DNA of 64,000 bases. Origin: PLanc-01 sp035342095. GTDB lineage: Bacteria > Planctomycetota > Phycisphaerae > Sedimentisphaerales > Anaerobacaceae. The stretch covers positions 1 through 64,000 of the forward strand of contig DAOQWL010000011.1 of the NCBI GenBank assembly GCA_035342095.1. Reading direction: 5' to 3'. This document shows, one piece after another, positions 52,194 to 60,804 of this stretch; position 1 is the stretch's first letter, and each line of letters begins with the position of its first letter. The notes below the pieces were generated by a model. It saw only the letters and a program-made list of their open reading frames with translations. It was not told the origin of the DNA and ran no database searches. Position numbers and translations under genes: made by a program.

Positions 52194-52209
52194 GCCCGCG
52201 GAAACGAAA

Positions 52210-52244
52210 CGGCGTGCCGCAGCCTTCGTAACCGCGGCACGCCG
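52210..52244 (-). terminator. Hairpin in convergent gap after pckG
   Basis: An 11-bp perfect stem (CGGCGTGCCGC/GCGGCACGCCG) with a 13-base loop, followed on the minus strand by TTTCGTTTCC. Probably a terminator for pckG, though the T-run is imperfect. Confidence 0.5.
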
Positions 52245-52300
52245 TGATTGCAGCAAGTTCGCTCGGCCCTCGTCGATGAAACGAGGGGCCGGCTTATCCT

Positions 52301-54076
52301 CTACCCGAGCTTCTTGGCCAGATCGTCGCGAAGGCTTCGGATCTCCGCGGGCAGGTGGTCGCCGAACTGGCCGAGGAATTTGTCGATATCCTGCAATTCG
52401 GTCTGCCAGCCGTCGCGGTCCACCTCGAAGAGCTTCGCCATCTTCATCTTCTCCTTGGCGATCTGGAGGCCCGACAAGTCGAGATCGGCAACGTTCGGGA
52501 CCAGACCAATGGGTGTTTCTTTGGCGCCGACACGGCCGTTGGCGCGGTCCAGCACCCATTTGATGACGCGGATATTGTCTCCGAATCCCGGCCAGATGAA
52601 TTTTCCATCGTCGTCCGTCCGGAACCAGTTGACCGAGTAGATCTTGGGGGGGTGCTTGAGCCGCTTGCCGACGTTGAGCCAGTGGCCGAAGTAGTCGCCC
52701 ATGTTGTACCCGCAGAAGGGCAGCATGGCGAACGGGTCGCGTCGCAACTGGCCAACCTGGCCGGCGGCCGCAGCGGTCATCTCCGAGCCGATCCGGGCCC
52801 CGAGGAACACGCCGTGAGCCCAGTCGAAGGACTCCATGACCAGCGGGATCAGCTTGGTCCGTTTGCCGCCCATCAGGATCGCGGAGATCGGGACGCCCTT
52901 GGGATTGTCGAACTCCTTCGAGAGGGTCGGAGCGTGGTACAGCGAGACGGTGAACCGCGAGTTCGGGTGCGCCGCCTTCGTGCCGCTGTCGGGCGTCCAG
53001 GGTTTGCCCTGCCAGTCGGCCACTCGCTTGGGCACGCCGCCATCGGCGCCTTCCCACCAGGGCACGTTGTTGTCGAGGTCCAGCGCGACGTTCGTGAAGA
53101 GCGTGGGGTAGAACTTGTCGGCCTTGAGCGTGTGGACCATGTTGGGATTGGTCTTCAGCGAGGTCCCGGGCGCGACGCCAAAGAAGCCGGCCTCCGGATT
53201 GATCGCGTAGAGCCGACCGTCGGGCCCGACGTTCAGCCAGGCGATGTCGTCGCCGAGGGTCCAGACTTTGTAGCCGGGCAGCGCCGATTCGAGCATGGCG
53301 AGGTTCGTCTTGCCGCAGGCGGAGGGGAAGGCGGCACAGATGTACGTGATCTTGCCCTGCGGGTCCTGGATGCCCATGACGACCATGTGCTCGGCCAGCC
53401 AGCCTTCCTTCTGACCCAGGCACGAGGCGATTCGCAGGGAGAAGCACTTCTTGCCCAGCAGGGCGTTGCCGCCGTAACCGGAGCCGATGCTCCAGACAAG
53501 ACTGTCCTGCGGGAAGTGCATGATGAACCGCTTGTTCGGGTCGAAATCGCCGACCGAGTGCATGCCCTTGACGAAGTTCTCGCTGTTGCCGATCTTGTCC
53601 AGGACGCTCTTGCTCATGCGGGTCATGATTCTCATGCTCACCGCAACGTAGGTGATATCGGTGATCTGCACACAACTCTTGGCGTAGGGCGAGTCCGGAT
53701 GGCCCATCATATAGGGCAGGACGTACATGGTCTTGCCCTTCATGCAGCCGTCGGTCAGCTTGGTGAGCTTGTCCTTGGCGTCGGCGGGGGCCATCCAGTT
53801 GTTGTTGGGACCCGCCTGGTCCCTCGTCGGGTGGCAGACGAAGGTCAACTGCTCGGTCCGGGCGACGTCCGTCGGGTGGCTCCTGTGCAGGTAGGCATTC
53901 GGCCAGGTCTTGTGATTGAGTTCCTGGAAGACCGGCGTATCCCCGATCTTCTCCTGCTTCATGCCGATTTCCATGAGCTTGCGGGCTTCCTCTTCCGAGC
54001 CATCGCACCAGTGAATCTTATCCGGCTTCGCCAGCCTGGCCTGTTCTTCTACCCATTTTTCGACAGGGGTCGCCAT
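52301..54076 (-). CDS. pckG: Phosphoenolpyruvate carboxykinase (GTP)
   Basis: 591 residues, normal for the GTP-dependent enzyme. Interconverts oxaloacetate + GTP and PEP + CO2 + GDP. Motifs: GSGYGGNALLGKKCFSLRIA, P-loop with reactive Cys FPSACGKTNLAMLE, metal site VWTLGDDIAWL, GYNMGDYFGHWL, VNWFRTDDDGKFIWPGFGDN. AAGGAG lies upstream of the ATG. Monocistronic between a convergent pseudogene and a 303-base gap. Confidence 0.97.
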   Translation of the reverse strand: MATPVEKWVEEQARLAKPDKIHWCDGSEEEARKLMEIGMKQEKIGDTPVFQELNHKTWPNAYLHRSHPTDVARTEQLTFVCHPTRDQAGPNNNWMAPADAKDKLTKLTDGCMKGKTMYVLPYMMGHPDSPYAKSCVQITDITYVAVSMRIMTRMSKSVLDKIGNSENFVKGMHSVGDFDPNKRFIMHFPQDSLVWSIGSGYGGNALLGKKCFSLRIASCLGQKEGWLAEHMVVMGIQDPQGKITYICAAFPSACGKTNLAMLESALPGYKVWTLGDDIAWLNVGPDGRLYAINPEAGFFGVAPGTSLKTNPNMVHTLKADKFYPTLFTNVALDLDNNVPWWEGADGGVPKRVADWQGKPWTPDSGTKAAHPNSRFTVSLYHAPTLSKEFDNPKGVPISAILMGGKRTKLIPLVMESFDWAHGVFLGARIGSEMTAAAAGQVGQLRRDPFAMLPFCGYNMGDYFGHWLNVGKRLKHPPKIYSVNWFRTDDDGKFIWPGFGDNIRVIKWVLDRANGRVGAKETPIGLVPNVADLDLSGLQIAKEKMKMAKLFEVDRDGWQTELQDIDKFLGQFGDHLPAEIRSLRDDLAKKLG

Positions 54077-54379
54077 CGTCGTGTTTCTCCTTGGTTAGGC
54101 GTTCGTCGCACCCTGCGCACGCAGGGCGACCACGCATGGTTATCACTTCGGCTGATTGTCCCCCTGCGCACCTCGTGCCGCTTCTCACGTTCTGGGTGAT
54201 GCGCGGTCGGTACGCCTGACGTCCTATCACGAGACTTCGGGGTCTCCAAGAGCCATGAAATCATAGCGAGTACGGCGCAGGGCGTCAAGGGGTTCTGTCG
54301 AGAAACCGACGGAGATGGGCCAACAAAAAGAAGGCCGGGTCCCTTGGGACCCGGCCTTCGCATAAGAACAGCAATCCGT
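54077..54379. other. Intergenic region upstream of pckG
   Basis: Holds the pckG 5' region, a small inverted repeat near 54111-54130 (CCCTGC/GCAGGG) and the terminator of the next gene. No small gene was seen. Confidence 0.4.
54329..54360 (-). terminator. Strong rho-independent terminator
   Basis: A 12-bp perfect stem AAGGCCGGGTCC with its complement around a TTGG-type loop. On the minus strand it is followed by CTTTTTGTT, 20 bases after the stop of the secreted-protein gene. Confidence 0.85.
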
Positions 54380-55543
54380 TCATTTCACAACGAACTTGAA
54401 CCCCTCCGCTATGTCCTTGTCCAGGTCCTTGCCCTGGCAGCGAAGGACAAAGCCGTCGTCCGTCCGTTCGTACTGGAAATCCTGACCGCTGAAGGGGTCC
54501 TTGGGCAGTCCGGCAGGCAATGCCGTCGGCAGCTTTCCGGAGTTGACCTGTTGCAGACAGACTTCAACGCCGGCAACGGCGGCATTGACGTAGGCCTCGC
54601 TTCGAGCGCCGAGGGTATGCACCCGGTTGATCGCCGGAAGCATCAACCCGGCAAACATCGCAGCAGGATCATTCGGGTCGAATCCACCGCTCAATTGCTC
54701 CAACTGCGCGTGAGTCTGCTCATAGGGCAGGGAGGAGCCGAGGATTGGCAACATCGCTGTGATGCACTGCGAGTACAACGCGCGGCCCCGGGCCAACACA
54801 TCCTCGTTGGCCGCAGCGAGGATCTTCGCACGCGTCTGTTCATCCTCGGAAACGATTCTGGTGAACGCGTCGAGTTTGCCCACCTGCATTGCGTCCAGCG
54901 CAATCTCCATCTCGATCTTCAGCGGCCTGACGGGCGTCAGCTTCCATGCGGGCCTCGTCGTCAGTTCGTCTTTCAGCCATCGCAACACAGACGCGTCACC
55001 GCTGGCCTTGCTGATCACGTCGATCATGCACCGATGCCCCGAGTCTCGCACCGCAATCGAGACCAAGTATGAAACCAGTGTGTCATCCCCGACTTGGCGG
55101 GCGAGCGTATCGACCAGCAGGCACCGCTCCAGGGCCCCCCGATAGTTCCCATCCACCGCCCGAGTCCGAACATCGGCCACGAGAACGAAGGTCAGGAAGC
55201 GCACCTGGCTTAGATGCGGCATCAGGGCATCGAATCCCTGCGAGAATCTGAAACCCCAATTGCACGCCGGCACCTGGGTAGCGGCCTCGGCAAATTCAAT
55301 CGCCCCCCGACACTTCTGGATGTATTCTCGTGCCTGGTCGTTCGGGTCCGCCTCGCCTTTCGCCACCGCACGGATTACCTTGCGCTCACCATCACTCAAT
55401 TCGGCCAGCGATAAGAACGCCTGATAGTACAGCAGCGCCGCATTATCGGGGTCCGGCGGAACAGCCCGGGCCCGAGGCGTCCACAACGATACGAGGATGA
55501 GCAGGGCCAAACCCGCGGCCCCTCTGTTGGAGTACATTCGCAT
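54380..55543 (-). CDS. Secreted protein of unknown function
   Basis: 387 residues. Signal peptide (RGAAGLALLILVSLWTPRARA), then DPDNAALLYYQAFLSLAELS and a mostly helical domain, ending with LPAGLPKDPFSGQDFQYERT and GFVLRCQGKDLDKD. The ending resembles the C-terminal PxDPFSGxPF-type signature common in planctomycete exported proteins. Function unknown. It lies just downstream of the sigma/anti-sigma pair on the same strand and may be its target (inference). Confidence 0.6.
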   Translation of the reverse strand: MRMYSNRGAAGLALLILVSLWTPRARAVPPDPDNAALLYYQAFLSLAELSDGERKVIRAVAKGEADPNDQAREYIQKCRGAIEFAEAATQVPACNWGFRFSQGFDALMPHLSQVRFLTFVLVADVRTRAVDGNYRGALERCLLVDTLARQVGDDTLVSYLVSIAVRDSGHRCMIDVISKASGDASVLRWLKDELTTRPAWKLTPVRPLKIEMEIALDAMQVGKLDAFTRIVSEDEQTRAKILAAANEDVLARGRALYSQCITAMLPILGSSLPYEQTHAQLEQLSGGFDPNDPAAMFAGLMLPAINRVHTLGARSEAYVNAAVAGVEVCLQQVNSGKLPTALPAGLPKDPFSGQDFQYERTDDGFVLRCQGKDLDKDIAEGFKFVVK

Positions 55544-55562
55544 ATCTCGATCCTTTCATTCT

Positions 55563-56021
55563 TCAACCATCCAGATCCCAAACAACACGCAGCGTTGCAG
55601 GCCCGTTGAGCCGCGGTCCCAACCGGTCCAGCGCCATATCAAGCTGTTGATTCAGAGCCTCTTCCCCTCCCTGCCGGTACGCCGTTCTCAGCGAGATCAT
55701 GCTGACGATGCGCGCCGGCGAGGCAGCCTCTGCAGAAGCACTTGAAGCGGGTTCCCGGCTATCCTGCGGCGACGTCCGCATCAATAGGACGGCCGCGCCG
55801 ATGAGAACCACGGCTGCGGCAGCCAGCCCACCTGCCATCCAACGGATCTGCGAACGCGCTCCCCCACCATCGTTCGGCATCTGTCGCGCGCGCGAGGTCA
55901 ACGCGTGGTAGGCTTCAGCGTGATTGCGTTGCCACGCCGCAGCGTCAAACGCCGGCGTGCTGCCGTCCACCGCTCGTTGGAGTTGCTTGTCGAGCCATTG
56001 CTCGTCTTTGCGCTCGCTCAT
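55563..56021 (-). CDS. Membrane-anchored putative anti-sigma factor
   Basis: 152 residues: an N-terminal cytoplasmic helical region (DEQWLDKQLQRAVDGSTPAF, WQRNHAEAYHALTSRARQ), one membrane segment (MAGGLAAAAVVLIGAAVLLM) and a short outer domain. No zinc-type HxxxCxxC motif is seen. The identity rests on topology and context: the ATG overlaps the stop of the ECF sigma gene (ATGA). Expected to hold the sigma factor inactive at the membrane. Confidence 0.65.
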   Translation of the reverse strand: MSERKDEQWLDKQLQRAVDGSTPAFDAAAWQRNHAEAYHALTSRARQMPNDGGGARSQIRWMAGGLAAAAVVLIGAAVLLMRTSPQDSREPASSASAEAASPARIVSMISLRTAYRQGGEEALNQQLDMALDRLGPRLNGPATLRVVWDLDG

Positions 56022-56548
56022 AAGTGCACCTCGTCAAACCCTTCGCGGCGGAGATGCTCCACCAGCTTCTTCTTGGCCCGCCGGAGCCGGCCGTCGATCG
56101 CCTGCTCGGAGATCCCGAGTACCGCCGAAATCTGATCGTAGGACAGGCCGTCGTAGAACCGCAGGAAGACCACCTCCCGCGCATCCGACGGAAGTCGGCT
56201 CAAGGCCGCTTTCACTGCTTCGCAGGTCTCATCCGCACCCGCCGGGGCTTCCTCAGCCGGCCTATCGATCCGGGCCCCCTTCCGGGCCCGGCCCAGGTTT
56301 TTGGCTTCGTTTCGACAAATCGCCGCCAGCCACTACCCGAACTGATCCGCCCTGCGGAGCTTGGGCAAGTGGACCGCCGCCTTGGCGAAGGCCTCTTGAG
56401 CCGCGTCTTGGGCCAAGTGCCGGTCGCCCAGGATCGCATGGCCGATGGCCACCATCGGCCCGTAGTAGCGTCGGCACAGCTCCGTGAAGCTGTCGCCATC
56501 GCCTCGGGCTGCCTCTTCGACCAATATGTTATCGGCCCTGCTCTCCAT
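56018..56548 (-). pseudogene. ECF sigma-70 factor with an in-frame amber codon
   Basis: The frame encodes a whole ECF sigma factor of about 176 residues. Region 2: DGDSFTELCRRYYGPMVAIG, DAAQEAFAKAAVHLPKLRRA. Region 4: LSRLPSDAREVVFLRFYDGL, SYDQISAVLGISEQAIDGRL. A TAG lies between ADQFG and WLAAICRNEAKN, in the middle of the conserved FG-x-WL...RN segment at the end of region 2. Both sides remain in the same frame, so it is one nonsense change. TAG ends other genes here normally. Options: an inactivated gene, a sequence error, or suppressor read-through. The start is uncertain; a GTG further upstream is possible. Confidence 0.75.
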
Positions 56549-56818
56549 GAAACATCTGCTCATCGATCCGAAGAAGGTCGTCAAGGGAACGGTTTTCACT
56601 ACAAAGACGCCCTCCGGCCGGTGAAATGGGCGCGGAGAGGTCGTCCTTTTCGGATTGATTATAGCTCAGTCTCGCGACACGCATGAAAAAGGCCAGCCCC
56701 CAAGCCCGCCCAACGGGCGAGCTTGGTGCAACTGGCGAGTCAGTATATCCGCCCGGATTCCCCCCTGACGAGGCAGATGCCTGACTGAGTACTGGGTTAG
56801 GATTCTCTTCCCGTTATG

Positions 56819-57178
56819 TCACTTCTTGTCACAACAACCGCCACAACCACCCGACCCGCAGCCGGCCTGGGGCTGATCGGAGCAACCACCGCCCGAGCAA
56901 TCGGTCTTGGGCTTCTCCTGAGCACAGCCCGATCCGCCGCAAGTGCCTGTCTTAGCAGAACTTGCGGCAGTCTCGCAATCGTGACCCTGACAGCCTGCGT
57001 CCGCCTTGCAGCATTGCGGCGTATTCTCCATCGGGCAGCCGGTACACTTGGCATCCGGCGAAGCCGCGGTCCCCTGGCTCGGTTTGTCCACATACCCGGC
57101 CAGCAAGATCGTTCCTGCGGCCAAGGCCACGACAACTGCCACCGCGACAACCGGGTTTCTCGAAAGCATCGACTTCAT
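56819..57178 (-). CDS. Cysteine-rich membrane-anchored or exported protein
   Basis: 119 residues. An N-terminal hydrophobic segment (PVVAVAVVVALAAGTILLAG) is followed by about 85 residues with 14 cysteines in CxxC-, CC- and GGC-type spacing (KCTGCPMENTPQCCKADAGC, CSGGGC, CGSGGCGGCCDKK). It may bind metal ions or form several disulfides in the periplasm. Family not recognised. GGAGGATACGG-type sequence lies just upstream of the ATG. Isolated between the sigma gene and guaB. Confidence 0.65.
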   Translation of the reverse strand: MKSMLSRNPVVAVAVVVALAAGTILLAGYVDKPSQGTAASPDAKCTGCPMENTPQCCKADAGCQGHDCETAASSAKTGTCGGSGCAQEKPKTDCSGGGCSDQPQAGCGSGGCGGCCDKK

Positions 57179-57332
57179 CCGTATCCTCCTGAAATCCTCG
57201 AAAGGTTGATCTTATGCAATGTCCACGGCCTCGAAACGCCTCAAGGCCTGCACTCTATACTATTCTACCCGCTTTCAGGTTCGCACGCCACGGACAACAG
57301 CCCCCCCCGGCGCGGAGCCCTTTCGAAATCGG

Positions 57333-57361
57333 TTGACGCCCACCGGGTCCGAAAGTATAGT
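57333..57361 (+). promoter_or_regulatory. Predicted sigma-70 promoter of guaB
   Basis: TTGACG and TATAGT with a 17-base spacer, 46 bases before the guaB start. Confidence 0.65.
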
Positions 57362-57407
57362 ACCCGGTTTAGGGGTCACTGGAGCGGAAGTGTTGTTGGA
57401 GCCGCAG

Positions 57408-58880
57408 ATGAATAGCAGCAAGATCGTTGCCGAGGCCATCACATTCGATGATGTTCTCCTGATTCCCGCCAAGAGCGATTTCGTGCCCAGCCAGGCCGAC
57501 ACGAGCACAAAGCTCACGAAGAACGTCGCGATCAACATCCCGATCGTCTCGGCCGCCATGGACACAGTCACCGAGGCCGCCCTGGCCATCGCGCTGGCCC
57601 AGGAAGGCGGCATCGGCATCATCCACAAGAATCTCTCCATCGAGGCCCAGAAGCGCGAGGTCTCCAAGGTCAAGCGGTCCGAGCACGGCGTCATCCTCGA
57701 TCCGGTCACGCTTTCGCCCAAGGAGCCGGTCCGACGGGCCCAGGAACTGATGAGCGAGCAGAACGTCTCCGGCATCCCGATCGTCGAGGGCAAGAAGCTC
57801 GTCGGCATCCTGACCCGGCGCGATCTGAAGTTCCTCGAGGATTTCGACGTCGAGGTCAGCTCCGTCATGACCAAGGACAACCTGGTCACCGGTCCGGCGG
57901 GCACCAGTTTGGAGCAAGCCAAGGACATTCTGCGATACCACAAGGTCGAGAAGCTCCTGCTGGTGAACAAGAAGGGCGAGCTGGCCGGCCTGATCACGAT
58001 GCGGGACATCGACCGCGTCCAGCAGTATCCGCGGGCCGCCAGGGATGGTCGCGGCCGACTCCGGGTCGGCGCCGCAGTCGGCGTACACGAGTACGAGCGG
58101 GTCGAAGCCCTGATCGATGCCGACGTGGACATCATCTGCGTCGATACCGCCCACGGCCACACTCAGAACGTCATCGACACGGTCAAGAAGATCAAGAAGG
58201 ACTTCAAGATCGACGTCATCGCAGGCAACATCGCGACCGCGGACGCGGCCAGGGAGCTGATCGACGCCGGCGCGGACGCGGTCAAGGTCGGCATCGGGCC
58301 TGGCGCCATCTGCACGACCCGGATCATCTCCGGCGTGGGTGTGCCCCAGGTCACCGCGGTCATGGACTGTGCGGAAGCAGCCGCCAAGCAGGGAATTCCC
58401 GTGATCGCCGACGGCGGCATCCGCCAGTCGGGCGACATCAGCAAGGCCATCGCCGCAGGAGCGTCCTGCGTCATGATCGGCTCGCTGTTCGCGGGTCTCA
58501 AGGAAAGCCCCGGCCAGTTGGTCATCTACAAGGGCCGCCAGTTCAAGGAGTATCGCGGCATGGGCTCGCTCGGCGCGATGGTCAAGGGCTCCGCGGAACG
58601 CTACGGCCAGAGCAGCAAGACCGAGGTCGGCAAGCTCGTCCCGGAGGGCGTCGAGGGCCGGGTCCCCTATCGCGGCACGCTCGGCGACTTCGTCTACCAG
58701 CTCGTCGGCGGTCTGCGGGCGGGTATGGGCTACTGCGGCGCCCGGAGCATCCCCGAATTGATGAGCAATGGCCGATTCGTCCGTGTCAGTTCCGCGTCGA
58801 TGAGCGAATCCCATCCGCATGACATCCAGATTACCAAGGAGGCCCCGAACTACTCGGCCAGTCTCCCATTCGAAGATTGA
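57408..58880 (+). CDS. guaB: Inosine-5'-monophosphate dehydrogenase
   Basis: 490 residues, normal length. IMP + NAD+ to XMP, the committed step to GMP. N-terminal EAITFDDVLLIPAKSDFVPS; a CBS pair at about 95-205 (PVRRAQELMSEQNVSGIPIV, SVMTKDNLVTGPAGTSLEQA); catalytic loop GIGPGAICTTRIISGVGVPQ with the active Cys; ADGGIRQSGDISKAIAAGA; flap MGSLGAMVKGSAERYGQ. GGAG lies six bases before the ATG. It precedes guaA by 75 bases, giving the IMP-to-GMP pair. Confidence 0.97.
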   Translation: MNSSKIVAEAITFDDVLLIPAKSDFVPSQADTSTKLTKNVAINIPIVSAAMDTVTEAALAIALAQEGGIGIIHKNLSIEAQKREVSKVKRSEHGVILDPVTLSPKEPVRRAQELMSEQNVSGIPIVEGKKLVGILTRRDLKFLEDFDVEVSSVMTKDNLVTGPAGTSLEQAKDILRYHKVEKLLLVNKKGELAGLITMRDIDRVQQYPRAARDGRGRLRVGAAVGVHEYERVEALIDADVDIICVDTAHGHTQNVIDTVKKIKKDFKIDVIAGNIATADAARELIDAGADAVKVGIGPGAICTTRIISGVGVPQVTAVMDCAEAAAKQGIPVIADGGIRQSGDISKAIAAGASCVMIGSLFAGLKESPGQLVIYKGRQFKEYRGMGSLGAMVKGSAERYGQSSKTEVGKLVPEGVEGRVPYRGTLGDFVYQLVGGLRAGMGYCGARSIPELMSNGRFVRVSSASMSESHPHDIQITKEAPNYSASLPFED

Positions 58881-58897
58881 TCCGCGAAGCGGCAAAG

Positions 58898-58933
58898 GAC
58901 CTATGAATCCTATTCGTCCCATAGGTCCCATCC
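58898..58933. repeat. Repeat family H copy 2, in guaB-guaA gap
   Basis: GGACCTATGAATCCTATTC followed by GTCCCATAGGTCCCATC: TCCCAT/ATGGGA-type units like those translated in the batE-like gene. A further GGACCTATG overlaps the guaA ribosome-binding region and start codon. Confidence 0.5.
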
Positions 58934-58955
58934 TCTTTTCGCACGACGAGGACCT

Positions 58956-60497
58956 ATGATTCGTGAAATGATCGCCATCCTGGACTTCGGTAGCCAGTAC
59001 GGCCAGTTGATCGCCCGACGGGTGCGAGAGCAGAACGTGTACTCGCGCATCTGCCCCGCCGGGACGTCTGCCGAAGAACTCGCCAGGATGCCACTCAAGG
59101 GCATCATCCTCTCGGGGGGACCCGCGAGCGTCTATCAGCCGAACGCGCCGCGATGCGACGAGCGGATCTTCAATCTGGGCGTCCCCATCCTCGGCATCTG
59201 CTACGGCATGCAGCTCGGCTGCCAGATCCTCGGCGCCGAAGTCATCCCGGCCAAGAGCCGCGAGTATGGCCGCGGAACCCTCGCGATCTATGACAAGAAC
59301 GACCTGTTCGCCACCCTGCCCGACGAAACCCCGATCTGGGCCAGCCACGGCGACCAGGTCGGCAACCTGGGCGACGGGTTCGTCACGCTGGCCTCGACGA
59401 AGACTTGTCCGCACGCGGCCGTCCGCCATCGGGAAAAACAGTTCTTCGGAGTCCAGTTCCACCCCGAGGTCAGCCACACGCCCAGGGGCGAGATCGTCCT
59501 CAAGAACTTCCTCTACGACATCTGCGGCTGCACCGGCGACTGGAAGATGAGCGACTTCGTCGCCGAGACGGTCCGGGCCATCCGCACGCAGGTCGGCGAC
59601 GCCAAGGTCATTTGCGGCCTCAGCGGCGGCGTCGATTCCTCCGTCACCGCCTCGCTGATCCACCAGGCGGTCGGAAAGCAGCTTGTCTGCATCCTCGTGG
59701 ACAACGGCCTGCTCCGCCGGAACGAGCGGGAGGCCATCGTCGCAACCTTCCGCGACCATTTTCACATGGATCTCCGCGTCGTCGACTGGTCCCGCCAGTT
59801 CCTCGCGGGCCTCGCGGGCGTCGCGGACCCCCAGAAGAAGCGGAAGATCATCGGCGCCGAGTTCATCGCGGCCTTCAAATCCGAGGCGAACCGGATCGAA
59901 AACGCTCGATTCCTCGCCCAGGGCACGCTCTATCCCGACGTGATCGAGTCGGGCTCCAAGGACGGCAATCCCGCCGCCAATATCAAGCTGCACCACAACG
60001 TGGGCGGCCTGCCCGCCGAGCTGGGCTTCGAGCTGGTCGAGCCCCTGAGGGACCTCTTCAAGGACGAGGTCCGACGGGTGGGCGAGTACCTGGGTCTGCC
60101 CGAGGACATCGTCTGGCGACACCCCTTCCCCGGTCCCGGCCTGGCGGTCCGCGTCATCGGCGAAGTGACACCCGAGCGGCTCGAGGTGCTCCGCGCCGCG
60201 GATGAGATCCTGATCGATGAGATCAAGGCCGCCGGCCTGTATCGCAAGATCTCGCAGGCCCTGGCGGTCCTCGTCCCGGTTTCCACCGTCGGCGTCATGG
60301 GCGACGAGCGGAGCTATGAGAACGTGGTCGCGATCCGCGCGGTCGAGACGACGGACTTCATGACCGCCGATTTCTCGCGCATTCCGCACGAGGTCCTGGG
60401 CACGATCTCCAGCCGGATCATCAACGAGGTCCGAGGCGTCAACCGTGTCGTCTACGACATCTCCAGCAAGCCCCCCGCCACCATCGAGTGGGAATGA
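58956..60497 (+). CDS. guaA: GMP synthase (glutamine-hydrolysing)
   Basis: 513 residues. Glutamine amidotransferase domain with VPILGICYGMQLGCQ (nucleophile Cys) and FGVQFHPEVSHT (His, Glu); ATP pyrophosphatase P-loop ICGLSGGVDSSVTASLIHQA; dimerisation domain ending NRVVYDISSKPPATIEWE. Converts XMP to GMP. The chosen start gives MIREMIAILDFGSQYGQ; an ATG four codons later (MIAILDFGSQ) fits the family equally well. Confidence 0.97.
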   Translation: MIREMIAILDFGSQYGQLIARRVREQNVYSRICPAGTSAEELARMPLKGIILSGGPASVYQPNAPRCDERIFNLGVPILGICYGMQLGCQILGAEVIPAKSREYGRGTLAIYDKNDLFATLPDETPIWASHGDQVGNLGDGFVTLASTKTCPHAAVRHREKQFFGVQFHPEVSHTPRGEIVLKNFLYDICGCTGDWKMSDFVAETVRAIRTQVGDAKVICGLSGGVDSSVTASLIHQAVGKQLVCILVDNGLLRRNEREAIVATFRDHFHMDLRVVDWSRQFLAGLAGVADPQKKRKIIGAEFIAAFKSEANRIENARFLAQGTLYPDVIESGSKDGNPAANIKLHHNVGGLPAELGFELVEPLRDLFKDEVRRVGEYLGLPEDIVWRHPFPGPGLAVRVIGEVTPERLEVLRAADEILIDEIKAAGLYRKISQALAVLVPVSTVGVMGDERSYENVVAIRAVETTDFMTADFSRIPHEVLGTISSRIINEVRGVNRVVYDISSKPPATIEWE

Positions 60498-60804
60498 CCG
60501 CGAGTGCGGATCGGCAATTTCGGATCGCGGGCTCTCCAAGGGGAAATCCTGCCGCTCCCGCAGGGACATGCCTCGGCGGACCGTTCAAAGTTGCGAATCC
60601 GTATGGATTTGCGCGAATCCTGGGCATGATTCATGTCGAAATACCGTGTAGCGCGCGTGGTTTCAGGAATGCCGATACGCCGGTGGTGGGCCGGATCACG
60701 GTCGATTCTCGGACGGTGACGAGCGGAGCGGTGCTCGCGAGGTGCGCGCCCCTGCGTCCGTCCTGATCAGCCGGATCGTTTACGAGGGGATGTTTTGAGG
60801 TACG
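60498..60804. other. Intergenic region with a possible Mur-ligase remnant
   Basis: No intact gene. An imperfect palindrome lies near 60594-60618 (GCGAATCC/GGATTTGCGC). A plus-strand frame at about 60627-60766 reads RNADTPVVGRITVDSRTVTS, like the N-terminus of a MurE/MurF ligase, but ends after a few more residues. Confidence 0.35.

Noticed and set aside
56333..56335. General recoding of TAG as an amino acid
   Set aside because: Several normal genes here (cheR, the OYE-GltD fusion, murD, the BatD-like lipoprotein) end at TAG at the expected family C-terminus, so TAG is a normal stop.
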